Assembly: GCA_945865925.1 (NCBI GenBank)
Contig: CAMBFG010000012.1
Location: forward strand, 1-46,338
DNA length: 46,338 bases
Source of the DNA: Dehalococcoides mccartyi
GTDB lineage: Bacteria; Chloroflexota; Dehalococcoidia; UBA2979
Reading direction: 5' to 3'
A program made the translations under genes and the position numbers. Positions 8,702-16,472 of this stretch are shown piece after piece (the stretch's first letter is position 1; each line of letters begins with the position of its first letter). The notes beneath the pieces were generated by a model. It searched no databases. It was not told the origin of the DNA and worked only from the letters and a program-made list of their open reading frames with translations.

Positions 8702-9838
8702 CTACCGCTCGAGCCACCGAGTGAGCAGCCGCTCCGCCGCCGCCTCGACGGTCGGGGCGGGGTCGTGCCGGGTCGCCTCGCGGGTGGCGCGATCGGGAGT
8801 GGCGGCCTCGGCATCAGCGATCGAGGCGGAGCGAGCCTCGATCTGGCCCGCGACGGCGAGGCACGGACGACCGACCTCCACCGCGACGGCGGCGACGTGC
8901 GCGACCGCCTTGCCGTAGGCAGTCTGGGCGTCCAGCGTGCCCTCTCCGGTGATGACGAGGTCCGCCGCCTCGATGCGCGCGCGCAGGCCGACGACCTCGG
9001 CGACGAGGGCGGCACCCGGCTCGATGCGCGCGCCGGGCACGGCCGCCAACAGCCCGCACGCCAGGCCGCCGCCCGCGCCCGCGCCGGCCATTGAGGCCAC
9101 GTCCAGGCCGAGGTCGGCGCGCAGGCGCTCGGCCCAGCGCGCGAGCGCGGCTTCGAGGGCGGGGGCCTGCCAGTCGCGCACGCCCTTCTGCGCGCCGTAG
9201 ACGGCGGTCGCGCCCTCGAAACCGAGGAGCGGATTGCGGACGTCGACGGCGATGCGCAGGTCGATCGCGGGTAACGGTGTGCCCCGTTCGATGCGGGTGA
9301 GGCGTGTGAGATGGATCGCGCCGGCCGGCAGCGCATGGCCAGCCGCATCGAGCAGCCGCACGCCGAGGGTCTGCGCGAGGCCCGCGCCGCCATCGTTCGT
9401 CGCGGTGCCGCCGACGCCGAGGACGATCCGCCGTGCGCCTCGGGCGATGGCATCGAGGACGAGGGTGCCGACGCCGGCACTCGAGGCGGCGAACGGGTCG
9501 CGGTCGGGCGCGGGGATGAGGACAAGACCGCAGGCGGCGGCGCAGTCGATGACAGCGAGCAGGCCGTCCCCGCCGGGTGCGCCCTCGATCAGGGCGTACT
9601 CGGCATCGACAGGTACGCCAAGCGGGCCGGCGGCGCGGACTCCGACGGAGCGACCACCGAGGGCGTTCGCGATGGTCGAGGCAGTCCCAGGACCGCCGTC
9701 GGCGAACGGGAGCAGGTCGACCTCGATGGTGATGCTGGCCTCGGCGGCGGCGCGCTGGAGGCCGCGCGCGATGGTCTCGGCGGCCTCGGCAGCGGTGAGC
9801 GAGCCTTTGAACTCCTGGGGGACGACGAGGATCCGCAC
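8702..9838 (-). CDS. Glycerate 2-kinase (GckA/GarK family, PF02595-type)
   Basis: Predicted to phosphorylate D-glycerate to 2-phosphoglycerate. It has 378 residues from the GTG at 9838, the family's usual size (about 375). The N-terminus VRILVVPQEFKGSLTAAEAA matches the family start, usually reading APDSFKGSLSA. Other conserved stretches are LPFADGGPGTA (usually DGGEGT; the Glu is Pro here), GIGGTATNDGG-like GVGGTATNDGGAG, and LVITGEGTLDAQT (usually GEGxxDxQT). GGAGG lies 9 bases upstream. The frame is open much further upstream, but that part is antisense to other genes and is rejected. Confidence 0.9.
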   Translation of the reverse strand: MRILVVPQEFKGSLTAAEAAETIARGLQRAAAEASITIEVDLLPFADGGPGTASTIANALGGRSVGVRAAGPLGVPVDAEYALIEGAPGGDGLLAVIDCAAACGLVLIPAPDRDPFAASSAGVGTLVLDAIARGARRIVLGVGGTATNDGGAGLAQTLGVRLLDAAGHALPAGAIHLTRLTRIERGTPLPAIDLRIAVDVRNPLLGFEGATAVYGAQKGVRDWQAPALEAALARWAERLRADLGLDVASMAGAGAGGGLACGLLAAVPGARIEPGAALVAEVVGLRARIEAADLVITGEGTLDAQTAYGKAVAHVAAVAVEVGRPCLAVAGQIEARSASIADAEAATPDRATREATRHDPAPTVEAAAERLLTRWLER

Positions 9839-9867
9839 GCGTCGTGCCCTCCGATTCTGGTGTTGGG

Positions 9868-10053
9868 CTAGCGCCAGCCCATCGCTTGCATGACGGCACC
9901 GATCAAGATCGAGGCGACGTAGATGTAGCCGATGAGCATGAGGCGACCGCGAAGCCTTCGGAACTGGGCTGGGCGCAGGAAGTAGAGGTACGCGCCGTAG
10001 CCGAGGCCCACGACGAACAACGCGGAGAGGATGGTGCGGATCGCGTTGGACAC
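9868..10053 (-). CDS. Small two-helix membrane protein
   Basis: 61 residues from a GTG at 10053 with GGAGG 5 bases upstream (VSNAIRTILSALFVVGLGYG). Two hydrophobic segments at about residues 6-26 and 39-58 are joined by a strongly basic loop (RPAQFRRLRGRL), which suggests both ends face outwards and the loop is cytoplasmic. I do not recognise a family. It lies 29 bases upstream of the glycerate kinase gene on the same strand, so the two may be co-transcribed, and it is divergent from the reductase-like gene at 10117. Confidence 0.6.
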   Translation of the reverse strand: MSNAIRTILSALFVVGLGYGAYLYFLRPAQFRRLRGRLMLIGYIYVASILIGAVMQAMGWR

Positions 10054-10116
10054 GAGGGCCTCCGAGCCGCATCGTAGCGCGACGCACTCGTCGAACCGTG
10101 CGCGTGGAGGTTGTTG

Positions 10117-10764
10117 ATGCGCTATCGACGTCTGGGCCGCACCGACTGGATGGTCTCCGAGGTCGGCCTCGCCCTGCGCGCACTCGAAGGCGTCGACGAA
10201 GCAGCAGCAGGCGCGACGCTCGGTGCGGCGCTCGCGCAGGGCGTGACGCTGGTGGTGGTGGACGCGCGCGAGCACGAGGGCGGCGTGGAGCCGCTGGTCG
10301 GGCGCGTGACCACCAGCGAGCGACCTCGACTCGTGGTCCTCTCCCGCTTCGAGCGCCTTGCCGAAGCCTCGACATTCGAGGCGCAACTACTGGCGGCGGG
10401 CAAGCGCGTGAGCGACCTCGGCTACCTCGATGTCGCATTGTTCGCGCAGGTGCCGGATGCCGCGCAGCGCGCCGTCCTCGACACGCTCGCGACGACGCGC
10501 AGGGTGCGCGCCTGGGGCATCGAGACCGCGGAGACCTCGATCGCCGCTCAGGCATTCGAGGCCGGCGCGCACGTCCTCGTCGCCCCCGCCGACGCGAGCG
10601 AAGCGCTGCTGGCGAGCGCCGCCGCAGCCGGGGCGGGCGTGATCCTCGATGGCGACGGCACCTCGATCGGTGTGGCGCTGGCGGACGTCCGGGTCGCCTC
10701 GGTGGTGGTGGCGGCGATGGGCGCTGCCGAGGTGGGCGCGCTAGCGACCGCCGCGCGAGGCTAG
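10117..10764 (+). CDS. Degenerate aldo/keto reductase-like protein, probably non-catalytic
   Basis: 215 residues from the ATG at 10117, with GGAGG 6 bases upstream. The start MRYRRLGRTDWMVSEVGLAL is the classic AKR entry. The barrel is then abbreviated: AKRs run about 310-330 residues. In the region where AKRs read FxDTAxxYG, this protein has VVVDAREHEGG, so the Asp is kept but the catalytic Tyr is Glu. The usual ATK lysine position reads LSRF, and the YLDL-Q-H histidine region reads YLDVALFAQ. Three of four catalytic residues therefore appear lost. No function is proposed; it may be a scaffold or a decaying gene, although the frame is intact. Confidence 0.7.
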   Translation: MRYRRLGRTDWMVSEVGLALRALEGVDEAAAGATLGAALAQGVTLVVVDAREHEGGVEPLVGRVTTSERPRLVVLSRFERLAEASTFEAQLLAAGKRVSDLGYLDVALFAQVPDAAQRAVLDTLATTRRVRAWGIETAETSIAAQAFEAGAHVLVAPADASEALLASAAAAGAGVILDGDGTSIGVALADVRVASVVVAAMGAAEVGALATAARG

Positions 10765-10829
10765 GCCAAGCACCGAGAAGCTACGGGTGACCTCGGCGTA
10801 CGCTGGAAGCGCAGCGCAGGAGGCCCACG

Positions 10830-11258
10830 ATGACCGAGTACCAGCCCAGCCCAACCGAGTGGGTCCGCAACCAGGTCGAACTCATCGAGTCCACCGGCGG
10901 CCGAGAAGGCAACACGATGCGCGGCATGTCTGTCGTGCTGGTGACACATAAGGGCCGGAACTCAGGCGCGATCCGTAAGACGCCGCTGATGCGAGTCGTC
11001 GACGGCGACAACTACCTGCTGGTCGCCTCGATCGGCGGGGCGCCGAAGCATCCCGTCTGGTACTACAACCTCGTCGCTGACCCGGACATCACGGTGCGTG
11101 ACGGCACGAAGGTGCAGGAGATGCGCGCGCGCCTGGTCACCGACCCGGCCGAGCGCGCCCGCCTCTGGCCGATCGCCGTGGCCGCCTTCCCGAACTATGC
11201 GGAGTACCAGACGAAGACGACACGGGTGATCCCGGTGTTCGTGGCGGAGCCGAAGTAA
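10830..11258 (+). CDS. Deazaflavin (F420)-dependent nitroreductase family protein
   Basis: 142 residues resembling the DDN family (PF04075-type split beta-barrel), whose members use F420, or in some cases FMN or other cofactors. Visible features are VLVTHKGRNSGAIRKTPLMRV (the family's TxGRKSGxxRxxPL motif), NYLLVASIGGAPKHPVWYYNL (the family's GG-x-HPxWxxNL motif) and a C-terminal R-x-IPVFVAEP. AGGAGG precedes the ATG by 7 bases. It suggests the organism makes F420; no F420 biosynthesis gene is in the window. The natural substrate is unknown. Confidence 0.9.
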   Translation: MTEYQPSPTEWVRNQVELIESTGGREGNTMRGMSVVLVTHKGRNSGAIRKTPLMRVVDGDNYLLVASIGGAPKHPVWYYNLVADPDITVRDGTKVQEMRARLVTDPAERARLWPIAVAAFPNYAEYQTKTTRVIPVFVAEPK

Positions 11259-11349
11259 GCCGCCCGTAGCAGCCGTCGTCACGCGGGCGACAACCAGACG
11301 AGCCGTCGGGCGCTCAGCCTGCAAGCGGCGCAACGCCTAGAGTCCCGCC

Positions 11350-12594
11350 ATGACCGATGGGACGACGGGCAGCACTGCGCATCGCGGACGGCCGCGGGCG
11401 TGGGATGCGATGGGCGACGCGGCGTTCCGTCGCCTCTGCGTCGCCTCCTATCTGGATTCGTTTGGGACGTGGGCGGAGCGGCTCGCCGTCGGCTGGTTCG
11501 TGCTCGACACCACCGGCTCGGTGTTCCTCGCGGCCCTGTCCTTCGCCGCGCGCTCGGCGCCCAACATGTTCCTCGGGCCGTTGGGGGGCGCGGTCGCGGA
11601 CCGCTTCCCTCGACCGCGTGTGCTCTTGCTCTCCACGGGCGCGAAGTCGGTGCTCACGTACGTACTCGCGATGTTCGGGTTCATGCAGTTGGACTCCGCG
11701 TGGCCAGTCCTGCTGGTGGTCGCGCTCAGTTCAGTCGCGCGGACGAGCGAGCAGGCGACGATCCAGGGGCTGATCGGTGACATCGTCGGGCCGGCCAGAG
11801 CGGCGGGCGCGATCAGCCTGCACGCCTCCGGCGTGCGCATCGTGGCGTTGGTGGCGTCCGCGGGCAGCGGTTTCCTGCTCAGTGCCGCCGGCCCTGGCCC
11901 GGTGTTCCTGATGGCGGCCTCAACCGCAGCCCTCGCGGCGCTCGTGTACGCGACACTCCATGTCGCCCGGGCAGCGCGGGCCCACTCGCATGCACGGCTG
12001 TCGCTGTGGGGCGATGCAATCGAGGGCCTGCGCATCGCCCTCCAGATCCCGGTCGTGCTGACGCTGCTCCTTCTCGCCGTCGCGATCGAGGTCTTCGCGT
12101 TTTCGTACCAGTCCCTCATGCCCGCATTGGCGGACCGTGTGCTGCGCGTCGATGCGGCCGGGCTCGGCTGGTTGACGTTCGGCGCGAGCCTCGGCGGTGT
12201 GCTGGGGATGCTCGCGCTCACGCAACTCGTGGATGTCGTGAGACGCGGGTTGCTCATGGCCGTGGTGACGACGGCGTTCGCGGTGAGTTTGCTCGCGCTC
12301 GCCGTGTCAGATCGGTTCTTCGTGTCGCTCGGCCTCATGGTCGTGATCGGGTCGATGGCGGCGATGTTCGATGCACTGCAGTGGGCGCTCCTTCAGGCGA
12401 GCGTGCCCGACGAGGTACGCGGGCGCGTCATTGGCCTGTGGACGACCGCGATCGGCTTCGGCTGGCTCGGCCCGGTCGTCCTCGGTGCCACCGCGGAGGT
12501 CTTCGGTACGCGCTCGGCCATCGCCGCCGGAGGGGCGGTCGCCCTCATCGTCGCGGGGATTGCGGCCGCTTCCCCGCGCTTGCGGCGGTTGTAG
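11350..12594 (+). CDS. Major facilitator superfamily transporter (EntS/MFS_3-like)
   Basis: 414 residues with 10-12 hydrophobic helices. After a short cytoplasmic N-terminus, AFRRLCVASYLDSFGTWAER and the loop GPLGGAVADRFPRPRVLLLS give the MFS motif A region (GxxADRxxRRR-type). The second half repeats the pattern (GASLGGVLGMLALTQLVDVV, VPDEVRGRVIGLWTT). The family mostly exports siderophores, drugs or unknown substrates; none can be named here. There is no Shine-Dalgarno sequence: TAGAGT at 11338-11343 ends 6 bases before the ATG, so the transcript may be leaderless. The gene stands alone. Confidence 0.88.
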   Translation: MTDGTTGSTAHRGRPRAWDAMGDAAFRRLCVASYLDSFGTWAERLAVGWFVLDTTGSVFLAALSFAARSAPNMFLGPLGGAVADRFPRPRVLLLSTGAKSVLTYVLAMFGFMQLDSAWPVLLVVALSSVARTSEQATIQGLIGDIVGPARAAGAISLHASGVRIVALVASAGSGFLLSAAGPGPVFLMAASTAALAALVYATLHVARAARAHSHARLSLWGDAIEGLRIALQIPVVLTLLLLAVAIEVFAFSYQSLMPALADRVLRVDAAGLGWLTFGASLGGVLGMLALTQLVDVVRRGLLMAVVTTAFAVSLLALAVSDRFFVSLGLMVVIGSMAAMFDALQWALLQASVPDEVRGRVIGLWTTAIGFGWLGPVVLGATAEVFGTRSAIAAGGAVALIVAGIAAASPRLRRL

Positions 12595-12624
12595 GTGACC
12601 GGCACCCCATTGCGCCGCCTAGCG

Positions 12625-12673
12625 TTGACAAGAACGGTTGTTCTGACCTAACCTCGTTCCAGAACGGACGTTC
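12625..12673 (+). promoter_or_regulatory. Promoter with two LexA (SOS) boxes
   Basis: TTGACA at 12625-12630, 18-base spacer, TAACCT at 12649-12654. One GAAC-GGTT-GTTC palindrome (12632-12643) fills the spacer. A second, GAAC-GGAC-GTTC (12662-12673), covers the expected transcription start. Their starts are exactly 30 bases apart, close to three helical turns, so both would face the same side of the DNA. GAAC-N4-GTTC is the core of the Bacillus/actinobacterial-type LexA box. LexA binding is inferred from the sites. Confidence 0.75.
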
Positions 12674-12708
12674 GCCTCGGCTGGCGGGTCCGTGAGCGAG
12701 GTGAAGCC

Positions 12709-12897
12709 ATGACTCCAGCCCACTCCTCTGCCCCCACGATCGAGGCGGTTCCCAGCGCCATCGCGCCCGGTGAGCGGCGCATCCGACGCGCTCGGCCGGC
12801 GATGGGGCCTCGCTGTCCCCAGTGCGCTGGGCCGCTGGTCTTCGGGGAGGGGTGCAGCCTCTGCCCGATCTGCGGGTTCTCGGGCTGCGCGACCTAG
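12709..12897 (+). CDS. Orphan NrdJ-tail-like zinc-ribbon small protein, predicted SOS gene
   Basis: 62 residues. The first 33 are Ala/Pro/Arg-rich and look disordered. The rest reads CPQCAGPLVFGEGCSLCPICG then FSGCAT, with Cys at 36, 39, 49, 52, 55 and 60. The spacing and the words CPxC-x3-LV-x2-EGC-x2-C-x2-CG-x-S-x-C match my knowledge of the C-terminal zinc ribbon of class II ribonucleotide reductase (NrdJ), whose tail cysteines re-reduce the active site. No reductase is attached or adjacent. AGGTGA lies 4 bases before the ATG. The link to NrdJ is by pattern and needs a profile search; any Zn-ribbon with a Cys tail is the alternative. Confidence 0.7.
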   Translation: MTPAHSSAPTIEAVPSAIAPGERRIRRARPAMGPRCPQCAGPLVFGEGCSLCPICGFSGCAT

Positions 12898-12943
12898 GAC
12901 AAGGCGCCGAACCCGCCCTCGATCATGTGAGATTCGCTGTGGA

Positions 12944-12973
12944 TTCGACCGGATTTGCCTGCCTCCATATACT
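12944..12973 (+). promoter_or_regulatory. Predicted promoter of the transketolase pair
   Basis: TTCGAC (12944-12949), 18-base spacer, TATACT (12968-12973; 5 of 6 matches to TATAAT). The start point near 12980 would give a leader of about 27 bases before the ATG at 13007. It lies between the zinc-ribbon stop and the transketolase start, so the two genes are probably transcribed separately. Confidence 0.45.
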
Positions 12974-13006
12974 CGGAATGATCGCCAACCGGGGGGCGGG
13001 GTTCCG

Positions 13007-13846
13007 ATGGTCACGACTGCTTCCACTGATCTGAAGGTGCTGACACGGCGCCTTCGTCGCCACATCGTCAACATGGTCTACACCGCGAAGTCGGGCCACA
13101 TCGGTGGGTCGATGTCAGCGATCGACATCATGGCGGTGCTCTACACGCGAATTCTGAAGCACCAGCCGAACGATCCCGCATGGGTCGGGCGCGACCGCTT
13201 CATCATGAGCAAGGGCCACTGCACACCAGCGCAGTACGCGATCCTCGCGGAGTGCGGCTACTTCCCTGTCGAAGAACTCGCATCGTTCCGTCGCAAAGGC
13301 GGACGACTGCAGGGACACTCCGTCCTCGGTAAGCCGGGTGGCGTCGAAAACTCTGCGGGCGCGCTGGGCATGGGCCTCTCGTTCGGCCTCGGCATCCGGC
13401 TGGGGATGCGGCTGCGCGGGATGGATAACCGTGTCGTCGTGCTGATGGGTGATGGCGAGCAGGACGAGGGCCAGGTGTGGGAGGCCGCGATGGCCGCCGC
13501 ACACCACGAGGTCGATGGCCTGATCGCGATCATCGATCGCAACGGCATCCAGAACGACGACTTCACCGCGAACACCATGCGCACCGAACCGTTGGACGAG
13601 AAGTACCGCGCCTTCGGCTGGGAAGTGCGCGCCGGCATCGACGGCCACGACCACGCGGCGATCGAGGAGACACTGCGCTGGGCGTACTCCGTGCGTGGCA
13701 AGCCGGTCTGCGTGATCTTCGACACCGTGAAGGGCAAGGGCGTCTCCTTCATGGAGAACAACCCCGGCTTCCACGGCGCGCCACCCTCCGACGAGCAGTA
13801 CGCACTGGCGATGACCGAACTCGCCGATGCCGAGGGCACACGATGA
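13007..13846 (+). CDS. Transketolase, N-terminal (thiamine-diphosphate-binding) subunit
   Basis: 279 residues corresponding to the first domain of transketolase. Visible motifs are YTAKSGHIGGSMSAIDIMAV (transketolase signature), FIMSKGHCTPAQYA, HSVLGKPGGVENSAGALGMG and the ThDP-binding stretch VVVLMGDGEQDEGQVWEAAM (GDG-x-QxEG) continuing to DRNGIQNDD. It moves two-carbon units between sugar phosphates in the non-oxidative pentose phosphate pathway, together with the following gene. The ATG at 13007 follows a G-rich GGGGCGGGG; longer frames upstream lie in the zinc-ribbon gene. Its stop overlaps the next start (CGATGA). Confidence 0.93.
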   Translation: MVTTASTDLKVLTRRLRRHIVNMVYTAKSGHIGGSMSAIDIMAVLYTRILKHQPNDPAWVGRDRFIMSKGHCTPAQYAILAECGYFPVEELASFRRKGGRLQGHSVLGKPGGVENSAGALGMGLSFGLGIRLGMRLRGMDNRVVVLMGDGEQDEGQVWEAAMAAAHHEVDGLIAIIDRNGIQNDDFTANTMRTEPLDEKYRAFGWEVRAGIDGHDHAAIEETLRWAYSVRGKPVCVIFDTVKGKGVSFMENNPGFHGAPPSDEQYALAMTELADAEGTR

Positions 13847-14790
13847 CCACTGCCCCCGCTCCCGCCGCCACTCGCGAGGCCCTGGGGCCCGCCCTCGTCC
13901 GCCTGCAGCGCGCCGGCGCCGACATCATTGTGGTGGACGCTGACCTCGGAAAGTCCACGTCGGCACGCGCGTTCAAGGACGCGTACCCGGAGCGGTTCTT
14001 CACCTTCGGTGTCGCCGAGCAGAACATGGTCTCGGCTGCGGCCGGCCTCGCGACCCTCGGCAGCACGGTCTTCGCGACGACGTTTGCGGTCTTCGCGGAG
14101 CACGCGTTCGACCAGTTGCGAATGTCCGTGGCGCAGCCGCGCGCCAACGTGAAGATCGTCGCGTCGCACGGCGGCGTCTCGACCGGCGAGGACGGAGCCT
14201 CCGCGCAGTCCATTGAGGACCTCGCGCTGTTCTCGTCACTGCTGAACTTCAGCGTGGTGGTGCCCGCCGACATCGTCGAGGCGGAGGCGATCATCGATGC
14301 CGCCGTCGCGAACGACGGGCCGTGGTACATCCGCACTGGCCGCCCGAAGTTGCCCGTGGTCTACACCGAGGGTCATCGATTCCGCCTCGGCAAGGCCGAC
14401 ATGCTGCGCGATGGGAGCGACCTCACGATCGTCGCCTGCGGCCTGCTGGTGGAGCGCAGCCTGCGCGCCGCCGAGGCACTCGCGAAGGACGGCATCCAGG
14501 CACGCGTGCTGAACATGGCGACCATCCGCCCGCTCGACGTCGAAGCCCTCGAGGCCGCCGCGCGCGAGACCGGCGCGATCGTGGTCGCCGAGGAGCACCT
14601 GGTGCACTCCGGCCTCGGCGCGATGTGCGCGCAGGCGCTGGCGACCCGCCACCCGGTACCGATGGAATTCGTGGGCGTGCAGAACCGCTACGGCGAGTCA
14701 GGCACGTGGGACGAAGTCCTCGACATCATGGGGTTGAACGCCGCCGGTGTGACCGAGGCCGCGAAGCGCGTGTTGGCCCGCAAGCGCTAG
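13843..14790 (+). CDS. Transketolase, C-terminal (pyrimidine-binding) subunit
   Basis: 315 residues covering the Pyr and C-terminal domains of transketolase. FFTFGVAEQNMVSAAAGLAT contains the catalytic Glu that activates thiamine, in GVAEQNM. IVASHGGVSTGEDGASAQSI is the conserved GxxxGEDGxTHQ-like region, with Ala-Ser-Ala-Gln in place of the common Gly-Pro-Thr-His-Gln. MATIRPLDVEAL belongs to the C-terminal domain. The ATG overlaps the stop of the N-terminal subunit gene, giving equal coupled expression. Split transketolases are known in archaea and several deep-branching bacteria. Confidence 0.93.
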   Translation: MTTAPAPAATREALGPALVRLQRAGADIIVVDADLGKSTSARAFKDAYPERFFTFGVAEQNMVSAAAGLATLGSTVFATTFAVFAEHAFDQLRMSVAQPRANVKIVASHGGVSTGEDGASAQSIEDLALFSSLLNFSVVVPADIVEAEAIIDAAVANDGPWYIRTGRPKLPVVYTEGHRFRLGKADMLRDGSDLTIVACGLLVERSLRAAEALAKDGIQARVLNMATIRPLDVEALEAAARETGAIVVAEEHLVHSGLGAMCAQALATRHPVPMEFVGVQNRYGESGTWDEVLDIMGLNAAGVTEAAKRVLARKR

Positions 14791-14800
14791 GGCTCGCGCC

Positions 14801-15118
14801 CTAGACCGGAATCTCGTCGTCCGTGTCCTCATCGTCGTCGGCGTCTTCAGCGAAGACGCCGAGGTCTTCGCCGCGCCACACGGACACGACCACGTCCTCG
14901 CGGTACTCGTCAGCGGTGGAGACGAGGCGCTCGTCGATGGCGGCGAGGAGGTCCTCGATCTCGTCTTCGGCGATGTAGGGGTGGACGACGAGGGTGCCGT
15001 AGGTCTTCGCGTTCGTGAAGTGCAGGTCGACGCGGCCGACCGGGCGGTCGAGCGTCTCGATCACCCACTGCTCCGAGTGCGGGGTGCGAGCGACACGTTC
15101 GAAGCGGTAGTCAAGCAT
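14801..15118 (-). CDS. Uncharacterised acidic-tailed small protein
   Basis: 105 residues with no family I recognise. The first 85 residues look like a small alpha/beta domain (MLDYRFERVARTPHSEQWVI, then GRVDLHFTNAKTYGTLVVHP). The last 20 or so are almost all acidic (EDADDDEDTDDEIPV). The start is supported by GGAGG 5 bases before the ATG. It lies 13 bases downstream of proA on the same strand and may be the last gene of a proB-proA unit, though nothing in it suggests proline metabolism. It is convergent with the transketolase gene. Confidence 0.7.
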   Translation of the reverse strand: MLDYRFERVARTPHSEQWVIETLDRPVGRVDLHFTNAKTYGTLVVHPYIAEDEIEDLLAAIDERLVSTADEYREDVVVSVWRGEDLGVFAEDADDDEDTDDEIPV

Positions 15119-15131
15119 CGGAGCCTCCGGG

Positions 15132-16388
15132 CTAGCCTCGCGTCTGGCCCGTGCCGAGGACGATCCATTTGTACGAGGTGAGTTCGCGCAGGCCCATGGG
15201 GCCGCGGGCGTGCATCTTCTGCGTCGAGATGCCGACTTCGCAGCCGAGGCCGAACTGGCCGCCGTCGTTGAAGTAGGTCGAGGCGTTCACGAACACCGCC
15301 GCGGCATCTGCCGTCTTCAGGAACTGCTGCGAAGCCGACCACGAGTCGGTCACGATCGCCTCGGAGTGGCCGGAGCCGTGCACGGCGATGTGGTCGAGCG
15401 CCTCGTCCAGCGAGCCGACGATGCGCACGGAGCAGTCGAGGGAGAGCCACTCCCGGTCGTAGTCCTCGGGGGTCACGGGGACGCCAGCGACCAGGCGGGC
15501 TGCGCGGTCGTCGACGTGCAGCGTCACGCCTCGTGAACCGAGGGCGCCCGCGATCTGCGGGAGGAACGTCTCGGCGATACCGGCGTGGACGAGAAGGGTG
15601 TCCATGGCGTTGCAGACCGAGGGCCGCACGGTCTTCGCGTCGATCACGATCCGCTCCGCCATGTCGAGGTCCGCGTCCACATCGACGTACGTGTGGCAGA
15701 CGCCGATGCCGCCGGCGACCACGGGCATCGTCGCCTCGTCACGCACGCGGCGGATCAGGTCGGCGCCGCCGCGCGGCACCATCAGGTCGATGTACTCGTG
15801 AGCGGTGAGCAGCGCACCCACTTCCTCGCGGTCGGTGGAGTCGATGAACTGCACGGCGTCCTCGGGCAGGCCGGCGGCGGCAGTCTCGCGGCGCACGATC
15901 TCGGCGAGGATCTGCGAGGAGCCGTGCGCGTCCGTGCCGGAGCGCAACACGACGGCGTTCCCCGACTTCAGACAGATCGCCGCGATGTCCACGGTGACGT
16001 TGGGCCGTGACTCATAGACCGTGGCGACCACGCCCAGGGGCACGCGCATCTTGCCGATCTGGAGCCCGTTCGGGCGCGTCGTCATCTCCTCGATGCTGCC
16101 GAGGGGATCGGGCAGCGCGGCGACGGCGCGGGTGTCGCGCGCGATGCCGGCGATGCGTTCCTCGGTGAGGACCATGCGGTCGATGAAGGCGTCCGTGATC
16201 CCCCTCGCGCGCGCACGCTCCACCTCGGGCGCGTTCACGGCGAGGATGCGGGCGCTCTCCCGTTCGAGGGCGTCCGCGATGCCTCGGAGGGCGGCGTTGC
16301 GCTGGTCAGCGGAGGCGGTGGCGAGCCCTCGGCTGGCGGCACGGGCGCGGCGGGCCTTCTCGACGGCCTCGGTCATGGTGGCGGTCAT
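15132..16388 (-). CDS. proA: Glutamate-5-semialdehyde dehydrogenase (gamma-glutamyl phosphate reductase)
   Basis: Reduces gamma-glutamyl phosphate to glutamate-5-semialdehyde in proline synthesis, using NADPH. It has 418 residues from the ATG at 16388 (MTATMTEAVEKARRARAASR), the standard length. Landmarks are PNVTVDIAAICLKSGNAVVL with RSG following, VMPRGG-like DLMVPRGGADLIRRV, the catalytic-Cys region TVRPSVCNAMDTLLVH, and STYFNDGGQFGLGCEVGIST near the end. GGGAG lies 7 bases upstream. It follows proB on the same strand after an 84-base gap. Confidence 0.97.
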   Translation of the reverse strand: MTATMTEAVEKARRARAASRGLATASADQRNAALRGIADALERESARILAVNAPEVERARARGITDAFIDRMVLTEERIAGIARDTRAVAALPDPLGSIEEMTTRPNGLQIGKMRVPLGVVATVYESRPNVTVDIAAICLKSGNAVVLRSGTDAHGSSQILAEIVRRETAAAGLPEDAVQFIDSTDREEVGALLTAHEYIDLMVPRGGADLIRRVRDEATMPVVAGGIGVCHTYVDVDADLDMAERIVIDAKTVRPSVCNAMDTLLVHAGIAETFLPQIAGALGSRGVTLHVDDRAARLVAGVPVTPEDYDREWLSLDCSVRIVGSLDEALDHIAVHGSGHSEAIVTDSWSASQQFLKTADAAAVFVNASTYFNDGGQFGLGCEVGISTQKMHARGPMGLRELTSYKWIVLGTGQTRG

Positions 16389-16472
16389 GCTGGTACTCCC
16401 ACGGGACGGCTCTAGGGAGACAGGATACGCGGGATGCGCCCTACTCCGCCGCACTCTGCTCCTACACCGCCT

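Noticed and set aside
9839..10555. Long upstream extension of the glycerate kinase frame
   Set aside because: It overlaps the small membrane protein gene on the same strand and is antisense to the AKR-like gene; the family N-terminus and ribosome site are at 9838.
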